Part shown: one piece after another, positions 54,342 to 64,000 of the stretch | How the letters are laid out: every line of letters starts with the position of its first letter | Position numbering within the stretch: the first letter of the stretch is position 1 | Source of the DNA: Chrysopilus asiliformis | Lineage: Eukaryota > Arthropoda > Insecta > Diptera > Rhagionidae | DNA length: 64,000 nucleotides | Direction of reading: 5' to 3' | NCBI GenBank assembly: GCA_964034945.1 | Contig: OZ035960.1 | Span: 72,114,445-72,178,444, forward strand | Notes under the pieces: generated by a model | The model's input: only the letters and a program-made list of their open reading frames with translations | Told to the model about the DNA's origin: nothing | The model's database searches: none | Program-made: the position numbers and the translations under genes

Positions 54342-55746
54342 CCCTTCTATTATGTTCGGGTCATTTCATGACCCAAAACAACTTTAAACCAAAATTTTCG
54401 TTATTAAAAATTCCATGAGTTCAAATTTCTTTTGAACAGTGGGACGAATTGTAACGTATTTTATGATAATTCAATTACTTTTGTTATACCTTTCACAGGT
54501 AGACGGCAATAGGTTTTGTATACACACGACACGTTCGGGTCATGGCGTGACCCGTAGTGTGTTTGTATGACAAATAATATGCAATGCCACACCCTTCTTG
54601 TGTTCACCGGCTTCACGAGGTCCAAGCTATATATACTCCGACTTCGCAAACCACATGTGAATTATAATCGAAGAAAAAAATCATATTCGCTGAATTCTAT
54701 TTGAATAGGAATGGGTTCGCCAATACTTAGGCTTCGTTCCAATTTTTTTGTGGTACTGAGTCCTACATAATATTGGAGTCACTTCTAAAAACAATGGGAA
54801 CGATTCCATTCTATAATATAGCTATGCTTCCCCCTCAGTATAGGAATGTCTCCATTAAAAACTAGGAACGGGTGCTACTTTTGTTGGAATGTGTCCATTC
54901 TTCTCTCAGCCCTATTTACATAGTAATGATTCCACGAAAACTAGGACTAGTTCCAATATTTATGGAAGCCTTTGCTACAAAGTGGTGCAATGACTCCTAT
55001 AATCGCTTTCCCATATTTTATAGGAACGATTACTATGCGGATTTTTTTCCGTGAAAAGCCCATTCTTTTTTGAAGGCAAACCGATCGCTGGTCAGTCGCG
55101 GTGTTGATTTATTTGTTGTTAACGCATATGTATTATGGACTGAAATTCATCCCACCTGGAACAATAATAAACTTTTTAAACGCCGCCTGTTCTTGCAAGA
55201 GTTAGGCGAAAGTCTTGTTCGCCCATATATTATTGTACGGACCGATATGTCAAGAGCTGAAGATCATTAGAAATTTGCGTGCCGAAGAGGCATCATCCAC
55301 AGCGGCTTCTCCACCAACTAAGAAAAGGAAGGCGAGTGATCGTAAACAATATAATTTCTGTATAGAGAACGTCACAGGATTTTTGTATTTACTGTGATTC
55401 TGTGCATGTGTTAGTGTCCTGCGGGTAAAAAATCAGCTGAAAATTTAAAATTTTTTTACTCCGAGCCGACGAGTTTGAAATTTAAGGCTATAGATGTATT
55501 AGTGATGGGATTTCTTTATTCCCGGCAAGGAAAAAAAAACTTTTGGTCCTTGCAACGTTTATAACAAAGCAGTTTGTCCAGACCATCGTCACACTACCAC
55601 CATCAGAAACCTTATTGCGAAGATTATGTACCTATATAAATTGTAATTTTAGGATTATTTTGTATGCATTATATGATAAATACACGTGGGTCATTTTATG
55701 ACCCGAACATGTTATGTGTGTGTGTTATTTGAACATAATAGAAGGG
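54342..55746 (+). mobile_element. piggyBac-type relic, 1.4 kb
   Basis: 16-bp perfect inverted ends CCCTTCTATTATGTTC, starting CCCT as in piggyBac elements. The flank is TTAA on the right and TGAA on the left, consistent with a mutated TTAA target duplication. Just inside each end lies a palindromic GGGTCATTT(C/T)ATGACCC, and a related gggtcatggcgtgaccc sits near 54536. The interior is mostly degenerate but keeps part of the transposase. Confidence 0.88.
55070..55396 (+). pseudogene. piggyBac transposase C-terminal remnant
   Basis: The frame reads VNAYVLWTEIHPTWNNNKLF and then RRRLFLQELG-like (KRRLFLQELGESLV) residues, which match the end of the DDE_Tnp_1_7 domain. After a frameshift there are AEEASSTAAS and PTKKRKASDRKQ, then CIENVTG where the C-terminal cysteine-rich finger would begin. 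The catalytic core is missing. Confidence 0.82.
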
Positions 55747-57333
55747 TTAAAAACAAAATAATTTGACGGCCCATTAAAATCTGTTTAAATTTCAGATCGA
55801 ATATTGTCGAAAAATTTTAATGGCAATTAAAATCACGACATGCAATCGGAAGAAAAGTCCATTATCAAATAATACTCCACAAAAGTTTCCATTAATTTGT
55901 CGCCATTAGATTTTTCTCCTTCGTCTTCTGCTTACGTTTTTATTTGTTCATCTTTGTTGACTCACCAAGCTAAGTAAGAATTCGAGGGAGAAAGAAAACC
56001 CGCTCGATGATTTGTGTGATATAATGCGGTCAGATGACGCTCGCATAAAGCTTGAGGAAACTAATTACGTCCCTGTCGTTATAAATGCGGCGCTGCAAAC
56101 CGCTGAAAAGTGTTCCCCACTATGGGTGTCGTTGCGCGTCTCATTGGCACAACTAACGACGTGTTTGCGACATAAATTGCTTATCGCCGCGATTTGCATG
56201 GTGACGAAATATGTGGATAAACATCATAATTGCTGCTTAAAATGCTATTTGGGCGTGGATAGTTAGGGTGCTTGGATTGGTTTCGCCTTGATAGTAGGAT
56301 ATTCACCGGAAGTGAGTCGAAATGAGAAATTAACATAGCGAATATTAATTTTCTCGAATGGATTTCTCTTACGATATGAAGAGATTCGATTTGCAAGCAC
56401 AAAATTTAATTGAGGTAATTAATGCGTAACATTAATTATGTCGAATTAAAAATTGAACGAAAAAGGTGAAAATATGGTAAGATTTCCTTGATTGATAGAT
56501 AAATAACGACTCCTGAGTAAAGGAGTGTCGAAATCAAATGGGTTCGATCTGATGGGTAAACCAATATGTACGATATTGGTGTCTTCGTGGACGCGAAAAT
56601 TAACAGAGGCAATTAATACGTAATATTAATTGCGTCGTATTAATTTCAGTAATGTCGTTGCAGTTGTTTTTGTTTTGTTAGTAGGTTAGGAGGAACCCAT
56701 AAGGACCAACGAAAAATCTTCGGCCAGTACCTTATGGACAAGGAAGTATAAGGAGGTGGAAAGATTGGTGGAAAATACTTATTAATTTTTGCACTTTATC
56801 CGTGTGCTGAGATGTTCTGATGGGACCTTGGTGGTTCTGTAAATTCCTCTGTGAATTCCTCTATAAATCCTTAGTGAATGTCCAGTTGGTAGACTTGGTC
56901 AAAGGACGTCTGCTTAGCTGCGAGACTTATTCGAAAGTGATTTTGAAATGTTTCGAACCTAACCTTATCGGCTCGGGCTCTATTGATCCTTGTTTGGATC
57001 CTCTAGTTTTGGTGGGGATCGTGACGTACTTGATTCATTTGTATGTCACTGTGGATCGCACTCGCCGTATAGTGGCATGCGCCGTAACTAATTTTTTTGC
57101 TGATGTAAGGTTTTTGGGGAATTGTCAATTTAATTGACTATTGTGAATGGAAGTTTGTTTATCATGGGAATTAGGTAAGTTGCGCATGATGTTTTTTCGT
57201 TAATTTAGTAATTTATTCTCTTTCTTCGTTCCAGAAGTATCAATGAAGCGTTGGGAGATTGCTGAAGATGGTTCGGTCGCTGTTTGGAAGGATAATTATT
57301 TTAGCAGGTGATAATTTCTGGTTTAACCCTTTC
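55747..57333. other. Unassigned region between piggyBac and BEL elements
   Basis: About 1.6 kb with no supported gene. Short frames (for example 56012-56266 and 56820-57137) show no family. A possible intron (GGTAAGT near 57174 and TTCGTTCCAG ending 57234) precedes a 22-codon frame MKRWEIAEDGSVAVW that ends near 57312. This could be the tail of a decayed gene but is not convincing. Confidence 0.35.
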
Positions 57334-57566
57334 TGTTGACGCCGCCACTGCGTTTTCTATTTCATTGTAATAATTTACTGTATCAAAAAACTGAATTCTT
57401 ATTGTTAGGGGACTTATTGTTAATCCTCGAGATCGATCGGTTGTCTTTCTTTTATCGGAATTAAAAAACTAAAAATTGTTAAATACAATACCACGTTTCG
57501 TGGAAAATAAATAGTTAAAACGAATTACAACATTGGTTTTTCTTTTACTTTTGTTCAGCTGCAACA
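57334..57566 (+). repeat. 5' LTR of the BEL/Pao element
   Basis: 233 bp with TGTTG/CAACA ends. It should carry the promoter. No difference from the 3' LTR was found on reading both. Confidence 0.96.
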
Positions 57567-57570
57567 TTTA

Positions 57571-57588
57571 TGGTCCTTCGAGCCGGAT
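57571..57588 (+). promoter_or_regulatory. Primer-binding site, tRNA-Tyr
   Basis: TGGTCCTTCGAGCCGGAT is complementary to the 3' end of insect tyrosine tRNA with its CCA, and lies four bases after the LTR. It primes minus-strand DNA synthesis. Confidence 0.85.
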
Positions 57589-57963
57589 GCTCTGGACTCT
57601 TATATCCGCGAAAGGCTTAGTTCAGAACTAATACCGGCGACAATGCTTGTAATTCGTTACCTAAATTTAACAATTTAATTCGCATAATTAGATTACGTAA
57701 ATCGAAATCGCTAAACCTGTGTTAATTTCGGAACATACTCATACAAAAACGTATGTCCATTCGCGTTCGGCAGAACGCCACGTGGTGAGATTTTTCTGTT
57801 ACAATTGTTCGGTGTGTGCGTAACTAGCTGCAAGACAATAAGAACGTCTCGAACATTCCGCTTTTACCGTTGTTGACTTTCAGTTTCGTTAGCAACTTAA
57901 GTGGAAAATAAATTCTAAATCTACGAAATTGAGACAAAGTGAAAAGTAATAGAAATCGTTGAA

Positions 57964-60900
57964 ATGTCAGTGATCAAACGCGATACGGCAAGAAACGCGT
58001 TAAAACGATATTTGCTTGCAAGTAAAAAACCGGACACGGAATACGATCGACAAAGTGTAGAAACTTATATCACGCTTATCAAGGAGCAATGGACTAAGTT
58101 TTTGGAAGCTCAGGAAGACGTCGAAGCTTCTTGTGGACCAGAGGGACTCACCACCGAAGAACCCGAGAGGATTCAAGGGGAAGACTTTTACAGGGAAGCG
58201 ACCACAAATTTTAATCGCATGCTGAGTAAATTCTCACCTGGACCGTCTGCTACTTCCGACGTTTTACCAGCTACCAACAGTGAGGTTAAATCTAGTGCTT
58301 CTCGTACTGAACCACGATTGCTGGTAATCAATTTGCCCCAGTTTGGTGGTGACGTCAGAGAATGGACGCCATTTCATGATATGTTCACCTCTCTCATCGA
58401 TAAAAATGAAGGATCACTCAAAAGTGATAGAGTTCCTACTTTCGATGAACTCGCAAACTTCCTAGAAGTTCGCAGCAGATCGCTAGATGCCGTAGAATCT
58501 TCGCTAGTGTCAACCACCAAGTCAGCGAAGCGGCAAAATTCTACAACCGCTAAACCAAAGTCCCAACAGAGGACAAATTCCTATCATACAATGGCAGACC
58601 GCAGGTCGTCTCAACGGAAAGGGACCAATCGCGTAAGTTCTCAAAATTCCCAAGCTAAAGGGGATGCTTGCTCGTATTGTGCCGCCAAACACCGCCTTTA
58701 CTTCTGTGACCGGTTCAGATCTCTAAGTGTCGAAGCTCGAATAGCAGCCGCTAAAGCATCGCATCTCTGCTTCAATTGTCTCAGCGCTGGTCACACTGAG
58801 GACAAATGCCAAAGCCAATTCTTGTGCAGGGTCTGTCAAAGGCGCCATCACACCCTGCTGCATAAAGATGTCCCGACGTCATCTTCCAGTTCAACGTCAC
58901 CAACCGCCACAACAGCATCCGCTGTTCCAACATCACCAACCGCGACAACAGCATCCGCTGTTCCAACATCAACCACCGCCACGACGTTATCCAATCAGAT
59001 TCCAACAACTTCCGCATCTACGCATTTAACCAATGTGAGTTACGAAGTTCTTCTTGGCACCGCTATAGCAAAAGTCGTAGATAATTCTGGTCGTCTACAA
59101 CAAGTTAGGATTCTTTTCGACAACGCTTCACATGTTTCGCTTGTGGCAGAATCCTGTGTCCAGCGCTTGGGACTTAAAAGATACGCGAAAACGACATCCA
59201 TCTCTGGATTAGGTGGAGCTGAAGTTGGCCGTTCCCGAGGCGCAGTTTCGCTTAATTTGCTCTCGAAGGACGGAAATTTCAGGACAACGATCGAAGCCCG
59301 AATTCTGCGTAAGATTTCAAGCCATCTTCCGCTCGCTACAATCGAAAGAAAACAGTGGCTTCACATTGCTCACTTACCACTGGCAGATCCAAACTACTAC
59401 CAGCCCGGCCCGGTTGACATCCTCCTGGGCTCAGACGAAATGGGAGCAATTCTTCTCGATGGGCTGGTCAAAGGGCCTGCGGGTACTCCAATAGCACAAA
59501 ATACTCATTTGGGCTGGATTATTTTTGGAAAGGTATGTTGCGATAATCAAGCTTCTTTTTTCACAGCCACAAATTCATCGACTGAAGATCCTGTGGTCGA
59601 GATTTTAACAAGGTTTTGGGAGCTAGAGGAGTTTCCGAAAACTAAGTTCCTAACCCAAGAAGAAGACTGTGAATCTATATTTGCCAAATCACACACACGG
59701 ACTAAGGATGGTCGCTACACAGTAGATCTTCCATTCAAAGAACATTCGCCATTTGGTAATTCCCGAGACGCCGCCGTACGAGCTCTAATTCGCATGGAAA
59801 ATCGGTTCAGTCACGATGAGTCACTGCGTCAACAGTACAAAGTTTTCATGCAGGAGTTTCTCGATTTGGGCCATATGGAGGAAGTTGGAAACAATTTACC
59901 GCCATCTGAGAGTTACTACATGCCGCACCGGTCCGTAATTAATCCGTCTAGTACTAGCACGAAATTAAGAGTAGTGTTTAATGCGTCAATGAAGTCATCA
60001 ACTGGTGTTTCTTTGAACGATACGCAAATGATTGGACCCCAGGTTCAAGAGGATCTAACCCATATTCTTCTACGGTTCCGAACACATCGCTTCGCTGTTA
60101 GCGCCGACATCACCAAAATGTACCGGCAGGTACGGCTATCCAAAAACCACGTCGACTTCCAGCAAATTGTGTGGAGAAACTTACCGTCAGAACCAATAAG
60201 GGACTACAGGTTATTGACAGTCACGTACGGCGTTGCTTCCGCTTCTCATCTCGCGGTAAAAGCCTTGCAGCAGGTTGCTTTAGATGAAGGCCACGCTTTC
60301 CCATTGGCTTCTCCAATTGTTTTGCGAGACTTTTACATGGACGATTTATTAACGGGTTCTAACGACGAGGAAACCCTTTGTCAGTTACAAAAGGAAATTT
60401 CTGAACTTCTGTTGCGTGGAGGATTTGATTTGCGAAAGTGGTCGTCGAACAGTAAGACTCTGCTTAGAGATATTCCACTTGATCGACGTGAGCTGAAACC
60501 ATCGTTAAATTTGGCAGAAAACGAAACTGTAAAAACACTGGGTTTACGGTGGCAGCCGACTTCCGACGCATTCATTTATTCAGTATGTACGCCTAGTGTA
60601 ACTCAACCTGTTACTAAACGCATGTTATTATCGGATGCAGCTAAGCTTTTCGATCCGCTCGGATTATTATCACCAATGACAGTTACCGCAAAAATATTGT
60701 TCCAGCGGTTGTGGAAGCCTCGGGTAGATTGGGATCAACCGATTCCGGACGACATTCAGCGGGACTGGACAGAGTATTGCGGCAATCTCAAGGTTTTATC
60801 CAACTTAACAATTCCACGATGGGTAGGAACTGGCGAATTGGGAGCTATATCAGAGCTACATGGGTTTGCCGACGCTTCCCAGGTCGCATACGGTGCAGCC

Positions 60901-62865
60901 GTTTATGTGAGAACTACTACATCGAACGGTTCGATCCAGGTAAACCTTCTCGCCGCTCGGACTAGAATAGCCCCGCTTAAAACAACATCTTTACCGCGTT
61001 TGGAACTTTGCGCGGCACACTTGCTGACTCAATTATTCCAGCAAATCCAAGAATCAATCAATTTGAAACTGGAAAGTATACACGGTTGGTCAGATTCCAC
61101 TGTCGTCTTGCATTGGATCAGCCAACACCCTAATCGATGGAATACTTTCGTGGCGAATCGCGTCGCCTTAATCCAAAAGGCCTTGCCGCCAACAGCCTGG
61201 CAACATGTTCGAACCGAGTTCAATCCAGCTGACTGCGCATCGCGGGGCATATCCGCACAGGCTTTAATTTCGCATAATTTGTGGTGGACAGGGCCGCCAT
61301 GGATCAAACAGGACAGGTCAACGTGGCCTGAGCAACTCCAAATCCCTGAAACCACAGAAGAACTTAGAAGGAGCGTTACACTCTTCGTGGAAAGCGGACC
61401 TCTGCCACCGTTTGTCGAAATCACATCGAGGTATTCTTCACTCTTCAAAGTCAAGAGAGTGGCTGCATATGTGATTCGTTTTTGTCATCTTTTGATCGGA
61501 CAACAAAATTCGCGCTCACAACCTTCGGAAGGTTTGTCAGGGCAAGAGTTGAACGCTGCCTTAATGATTCTGATACGAGCAACTCAACAATATTTCTTCG
61601 CCGAGGAAATCAACAAATTGAGGGCACACAAAGTTATTTCGCGCAGCAGTAGTCTACTTAAACTTCAGCCGTTTATCGACCGACAGGGTGTCCTCAGGGT
61701 GGGCGGCCGTCTTCGTCAGTCAAGGACTTTAACACCAGACCAGAAGCATCCAATTTTGTTGCCTTCTAAAGCACCACTATCGTTGCTTATTTGTGACGAC
61801 ATCCACAAGAATACTCTACATGGTGGTCCGCAGTTAGTACAAGCAGTCTTAAATACGAAATTCTGGATTATTGGGGCTCGCAATTTGGTGAGGAAAATTA
61901 CGCAACGATGCATCACATGCTGCCGCCAGCGTAAATCTCAGCTTGTTCAAATAATGGGAGACTTGCCCCTGGCGAGAACTGAACCTGCCCGACCTTTTTT
62001 AAGGAGTGGAGTGGACTACGCTGATCCGTTCTCGATACGTCTCTCGCAGGGACGTGGTTGCAAGACGTCGAAAAGATACGTAGCCGTATTTATATGTATG
62101 TCCACTGGGGCCATGCATTTGGAGTGCGCAAGCGATTTATCAACTCAAAAGTTTCTAGCTCTGTACAAGAGATTTATTTCACGACGCGGACTGTGTCGAG
62201 AAATATTTAGTGACAACGGGACGAATTTTGTCGGGGCAGAGAAGGAGCTGCAGACCCTGTTACGTCAAGCTGCTGAGGACGAAACTTGGCAATCTTACTT
62301 CGCCAATCAAGGTGTTAATTGGCATTTTATACCGCCATCCGCCCCGCATATGGGAGGTTATTGGGAGGCGGGAGTGAAACGAGTTAAATTTCATCTCAAA
62401 CGAACGCTGCAAAACGTTCTTCTTACTTTCGAAGAATTGTCGTCATTATTGACGGAAGTGGAGGCATGCGTCAATTCTCGGCCTCTCTGCCCGATATCAA
62501 CTAACGTCGAGGATCTGAGTGTTCTAACTCCGGGTCATTTTATTATCGGAGAACCGTTTATTTCTCTCCCCGAACCAGATTTGAGAGAATATAAGGGAAA
62601 CTTGCTGTCCCGCTATCAACTTTTGTCACAACTACGTCAACACTTCTGGCGCAGATGGAGCTCGGAATACCTGTCACAGTTGCAGAAACGTGCTAAGTGG
62701 AACCAAGCCACCAGTAATGTCCAAGTGGGAGATCTTGTCACTATCCGAGACGAAAGGACGCCTCCTGCAAAGTGGAAGATGGGTCGAGTGATTTTGACGC
62801 ATCCCGGTGACGATGGGAAAGTTCGAGTGGTCTCCTTAAAGACTGAAGATGGAATCATGAATTAA
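57964..62865 (+). CDS. BEL/Pao Gag-Pol polyprotein with shortened Gag
   Basis: 1633 residues in one frame. The Gag region has INLPQFGGDVREWTPFHDMF (about 120-140) and then, after DKNEG, jumps to VPTFDELANFLEVR. In this family about 150 residues of the DUF1759-type domain normally lie between, so they appear lost in frame. Zinc knuckles follow (C236/C239 and CFNCLSAGHTEDKC at 269-282). The protease motif is FDNASHVSLV (D386, DNAS rather than DSGS). Reverse transcriptase has FYMDDLL (D793-D794), RNase H has FADASQVAYGAAVY, and integrase has an HHCC finger and D1351, D1417 and E1468. A DUF5641-like end (KWKMGRVILTHPG) follows, and the last conserved residues seem cut short. Confidence 0.93.
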   Translation: MSVIKRDTARNALKRYLLASKKPDTEYDRQSVETYITLIKEQWTKFLEAQEDVEASCGPEGLTTEEPERIQGEDFYREATTNFNRMLSKFSPGPSATSDVLPATNSEVKSSASRTEPRLLVINLPQFGGDVREWTPFHDMFTSLIDKNEGSLKSDRVPTFDELANFLEVRSRSLDAVESSLVSTTKSAKRQNSTTAKPKSQQRTNSYHTMADRRSSQRKGTNRVSSQNSQAKGDACSYCAAKHRLYFCDRFRSLSVEARIAAAKASHLCFNCLSAGHTEDKCQSQFLCRVCQRRHHTLLHKDVPTSSSSSTSPTATTASAVPTSPTATTASAVPTSTTATTLSNQIPTTSASTHLTNVSYEVLLGTAIAKVVDNSGRLQQVRILFDNASHVSLVAESCVQRLGLKRYAKTTSISGLGGAEVGRSRGAVSLNLLSKDGNFRTTIEARILRKISSHLPLATIERKQWLHIAHLPLADPNYYQPGPVDILLGSDEMGAILLDGLVKGPAGTPIAQNTHLGWIIFGKVCCDNQASFFTATNSSTEDPVVEILTRFWELEEFPKTKFLTQEEDCESIFAKSHTRTKDGRYTVDLPFKEHSPFGNSRDAAVRALIRMENRFSHDESLRQQYKVFMQEFLDLGHMEEVGNNLPPSESYYMPHRSVINPSSTSTKLRVVFNASMKSSTGVSLNDTQMIGPQVQEDLTHILLRFRTHRFAVSADITKMYRQVRLSKNHVDFQQIVWRNLPSEPIRDYRLLTVTYGVASASHLAVKALQQVALDEGHAFPLASPIVLRDFYMDDLLTGSNDEETLCQLQKEISELLLRGGFDLRKWSSNSKTLLRDIPLDRRELKPSLNLAENETVKTLGLRWQPTSDAFIYSVCTPSVTQPVTKRMLLSDAAKLFDPLGLLSPMTVTAKILFQRLWKPRVDWDQPIPDDIQRDWTEYCGNLKVLSNLTIPRWVGTGELGAISELHGFADASQVAYGAAVYVRTTTSNGSIQVNLLAARTRIAPLKTTSLPRLELCAAHLLTQLFQQIQESINLKLESIHGWSDSTVVLHWISQHPNRWNTFVANRVALIQKALPPTAWQHVRTEFNPADCASRGISAQALISHNLWWTGPPWIKQDRSTWPEQLQIPETTEELRRSVTLFVESGPLPPFVEITSRYSSLFKVKRVAAYVIRFCHLLIGQQNSRSQPSEGLSGQELNAALMILIRATQQYFFAEEINKLRAHKVISRSSSLLKLQPFIDRQGVLRVGGRLRQSRTLTPDQKHPILLPSKAPLSLLICDDIHKNTLHGGPQLVQAVLNTKFWIIGARNLVRKITQRCITCCRQRKSQLVQIMGDLPLARTEPARPFLRSGVDYADPFSIRLSQGRGCKTSKRYVAVFICMSTGAMHLECASDLSTQKFLALYKRFISRRGLCREIFSDNGTNFVGAEKELQTLLRQAAEDETWQSYFANQGVNWHFIPPSAPHMGGYWEAGVKRVKFHLKRTLQNVLLTFEELSSLLTEVEACVNSRPLCPISTNVEDLSVLTPGHFIIGEPFISLPEPDLREYKGNLLSRYQLLSQLRQHFWRRWSSEYLSQLQKRAKWNQATSNVQVGDLVTIRDERTPPAKWKMGRVILTHPGDDGKVRVVSLKTEDGIMN

Positions 62866-62924
62866 TTTCAATCAAAGTTTAGATTTTCTTTAAAGTTTTT
62901 GAACTAAATTTTTCAATTTCCTTC

Positions 62925-62937
62925 AAGGTGGGCGGAA
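62925..62937 (+). promoter_or_regulatory. Polypurine tract of the BEL/Pao element
   Basis: AAGGTGGGCGGAA lies directly before the 3' LTR. Such tracts prime plus-strand synthesis. Confidence 0.75.
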
Positions 62938-63170
62938 TGTTGACGCCGCCACTGCGTTTTCTATTTCATTGTAATAATTTACTGTATCAAAAAACTGAAT
63001 TCTTATTGTTAGGGGACTTATTGTTAATCCTCGAGATCGATCGGTTGTCTTTCTTTTATCGGAATTAAAAAACTAAAAATTGTTAAATACAATACCACGT
63101 TTCGTGGAAAATAAATAGTTAAAACGAATTACAACATTGGTTTTTCTTTTACTTTTGTTCAGCTGCAACA
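62938..63170 (+). repeat. 3' LTR of the BEL/Pao element
   Basis: 233 bp, the same sequence as the 5' LTR by eye, followed by the CTTTC target duplication. Confidence 0.96.
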
Positions 63171-63175
63171 CTTTC

Positions 63176-64000
63176 ACTCGGCATTTATTTCTAATAGCAA
63201 AAAAAATATTTTGTTGCTTTTTTCAATAATATATAGCAACACAATATATTTCAAAATTTAAAAAATTTAAATTTTTTTTTAGAAGTCGCTTTTTGATCAT
63301 GTACTCATTTGTGTACATAACGAGTTAACGAGTCCATCAGGATGTATCGAAAAAACGTTTTTTTGGAAATTCAAAATTCCAAGTTGATGAAAAGTTGTCT
63401 CTGTACAAAAAAGTTGGTTCAATTGAAAATTAATTCGGTAGGAGGGGGGAGACCTAATTAATTTTCAATTGAGCCAATTTTTTTGTGGTATATGTGGGTC
63501 CCCCTTAATTTGAGGAACCTTCATAACTCCATTAAGATATGAATTCCAAAAAACTGCGTCATTTCTACAGGGTTTGTATGTAGACGTCTTTTGGTTCTGC
63601 ATAATTATTGGTATAAGTTACCATTCGCTTATACATTTATCTTGGGCTCAGGCCCATAGCCAGGATTTCGTTTCTTGGGGGGCTTGGTTCTAGAATTCTC
63701 AGAACCAATTTTTTTTGGGTGAACGATCAAAATTTAGGGACGGGGTGGGGGCTTCAAGCCCACCCCCTGGCTATGTGCCTGCTTGGGCTATATCTTTCGA
63801 AATATGACGAAAGAATTTTGGTTAACAAAAAATTGCTATCATTGCCAATGACATTATTTAATTGAAAAGCAAATAATTACGGTGAGATTCCCTCTGTCTT
63901 AACTCAATTTTTTTCAGTTACAACATATTGTTCAAATTCATCCACGTATTCTATATTGTTGTCTTCATTTAACTCTGGTACTTGTATCCCCATACTATTA
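63176..64000. other. Right-edge intergenic sequence
   Basis: AT-rich, with no gene found. It contains an imperfect palindrome at about 63413-63478 (ttggttcaattgaaaattaa and its complement around a ggaggggggaga loop) and the hAT-like MITE. Confidence 0.5.
63649..63781. mobile_element. hAT-type MITE, 133 bp
   Basis: Ends CAGGCCCATAGCCAGG and the complement of CAGGCACATAGCCAGG. A perfect 8-bp duplication CTTGGGCT flanks it (63641-63648 and 63782-63789). CAGG-type ends with 8-bp duplications are the hAT pattern. No coding. Confidence 0.88.

Larger units (their letters stand above)
57334..63170 (+). mobile_element. BEL/Pao LTR retrotransposon, 5.8 kb
   Basis: Two 233-bp LTRs that look identical (TGTTGACGCC start, CAGCTGCAACA end) flank a single long frame. 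The target duplication is CTTTC (57329-57333 and 63171-63175). A tRNA-Tyr type primer site and a polypurine tract are present. The LTR identity shows recent insertion. The Gag region appears internally deleted. Confidence 0.96.

Noticed and set aside
55070..55270. A separate host gene here
   Set aside because: The peptide matches the piggyBac transposase end and lies between piggyBac inverted ends.

Overview
This window is eukaryotic DNA, most likely from an insect and probably a fly. The evidence is a tandem array of intronless histone H1 genes with a fly-like winged-helix domain, Gypsy and BEL/Pao LTR retrotransposons, Tc1/mariner, piggyBac, PIF/Harbinger-like and hAT-like DNA transposons, and Helitron-like elements, all in an AT-rich background. 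The species cannot be named from the sequence alone.

The array (about 1-50870) holds seven apparently intact H1 genes and one broken H1 pseudogene, all on the + strand, starting at 2693, 10649, 18792, 22555, 35816, 40099, 44281 and about 49661. No H2A, H2B, H3 or H4 gene was found between them on either strand, so this is an H1-only array rather than the five-gene histone unit known from Drosophila. The basic unit is about 3.76 kb. In order it holds: the H1 gene, a histone 3' stem-loop, a downstream spacer, a Helitron-like element with a 122-bp minisatellite, a degraded endonuclease (EEP-type) fragment, and a 1.4-kb AT-rich spacer leading to the next H1. Insertions and local duplications make the units differ in length (about 3.8 to 13.3 kb).

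Units 1 and 2 carry extra material: a palindromic Tc1-like element (156-1728), a second Helitron-like family, a 630-bp PIF/Harbinger-like element, remnants of another Tc1/mariner transposase, and three long (GGGGAA)n arrays. A near-intact 9.5-kb Gypsy element (25551-35043, minus strand) is inserted upstream of H1 copy 5. Units 5 and 6 share one identically placed MITE. A broken Tc1/mariner element with its own nested insertions sits in the downstream spacer of copy 7.

To the right (about 50870-64000) the array gives way to nested transposons: Helitron-like copies, two small TIR elements, a region with tRNA-like modules, a piggyBac relic (54342-55746), a BEL/Pao element (57334-63170) with seemingly identical LTRs but a gag that looks internally deleted, and a small hAT-type MITE near the right edge. 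The only genes likely to serve the host are the H1 copies. Everything else is mobile or decayed DNA.
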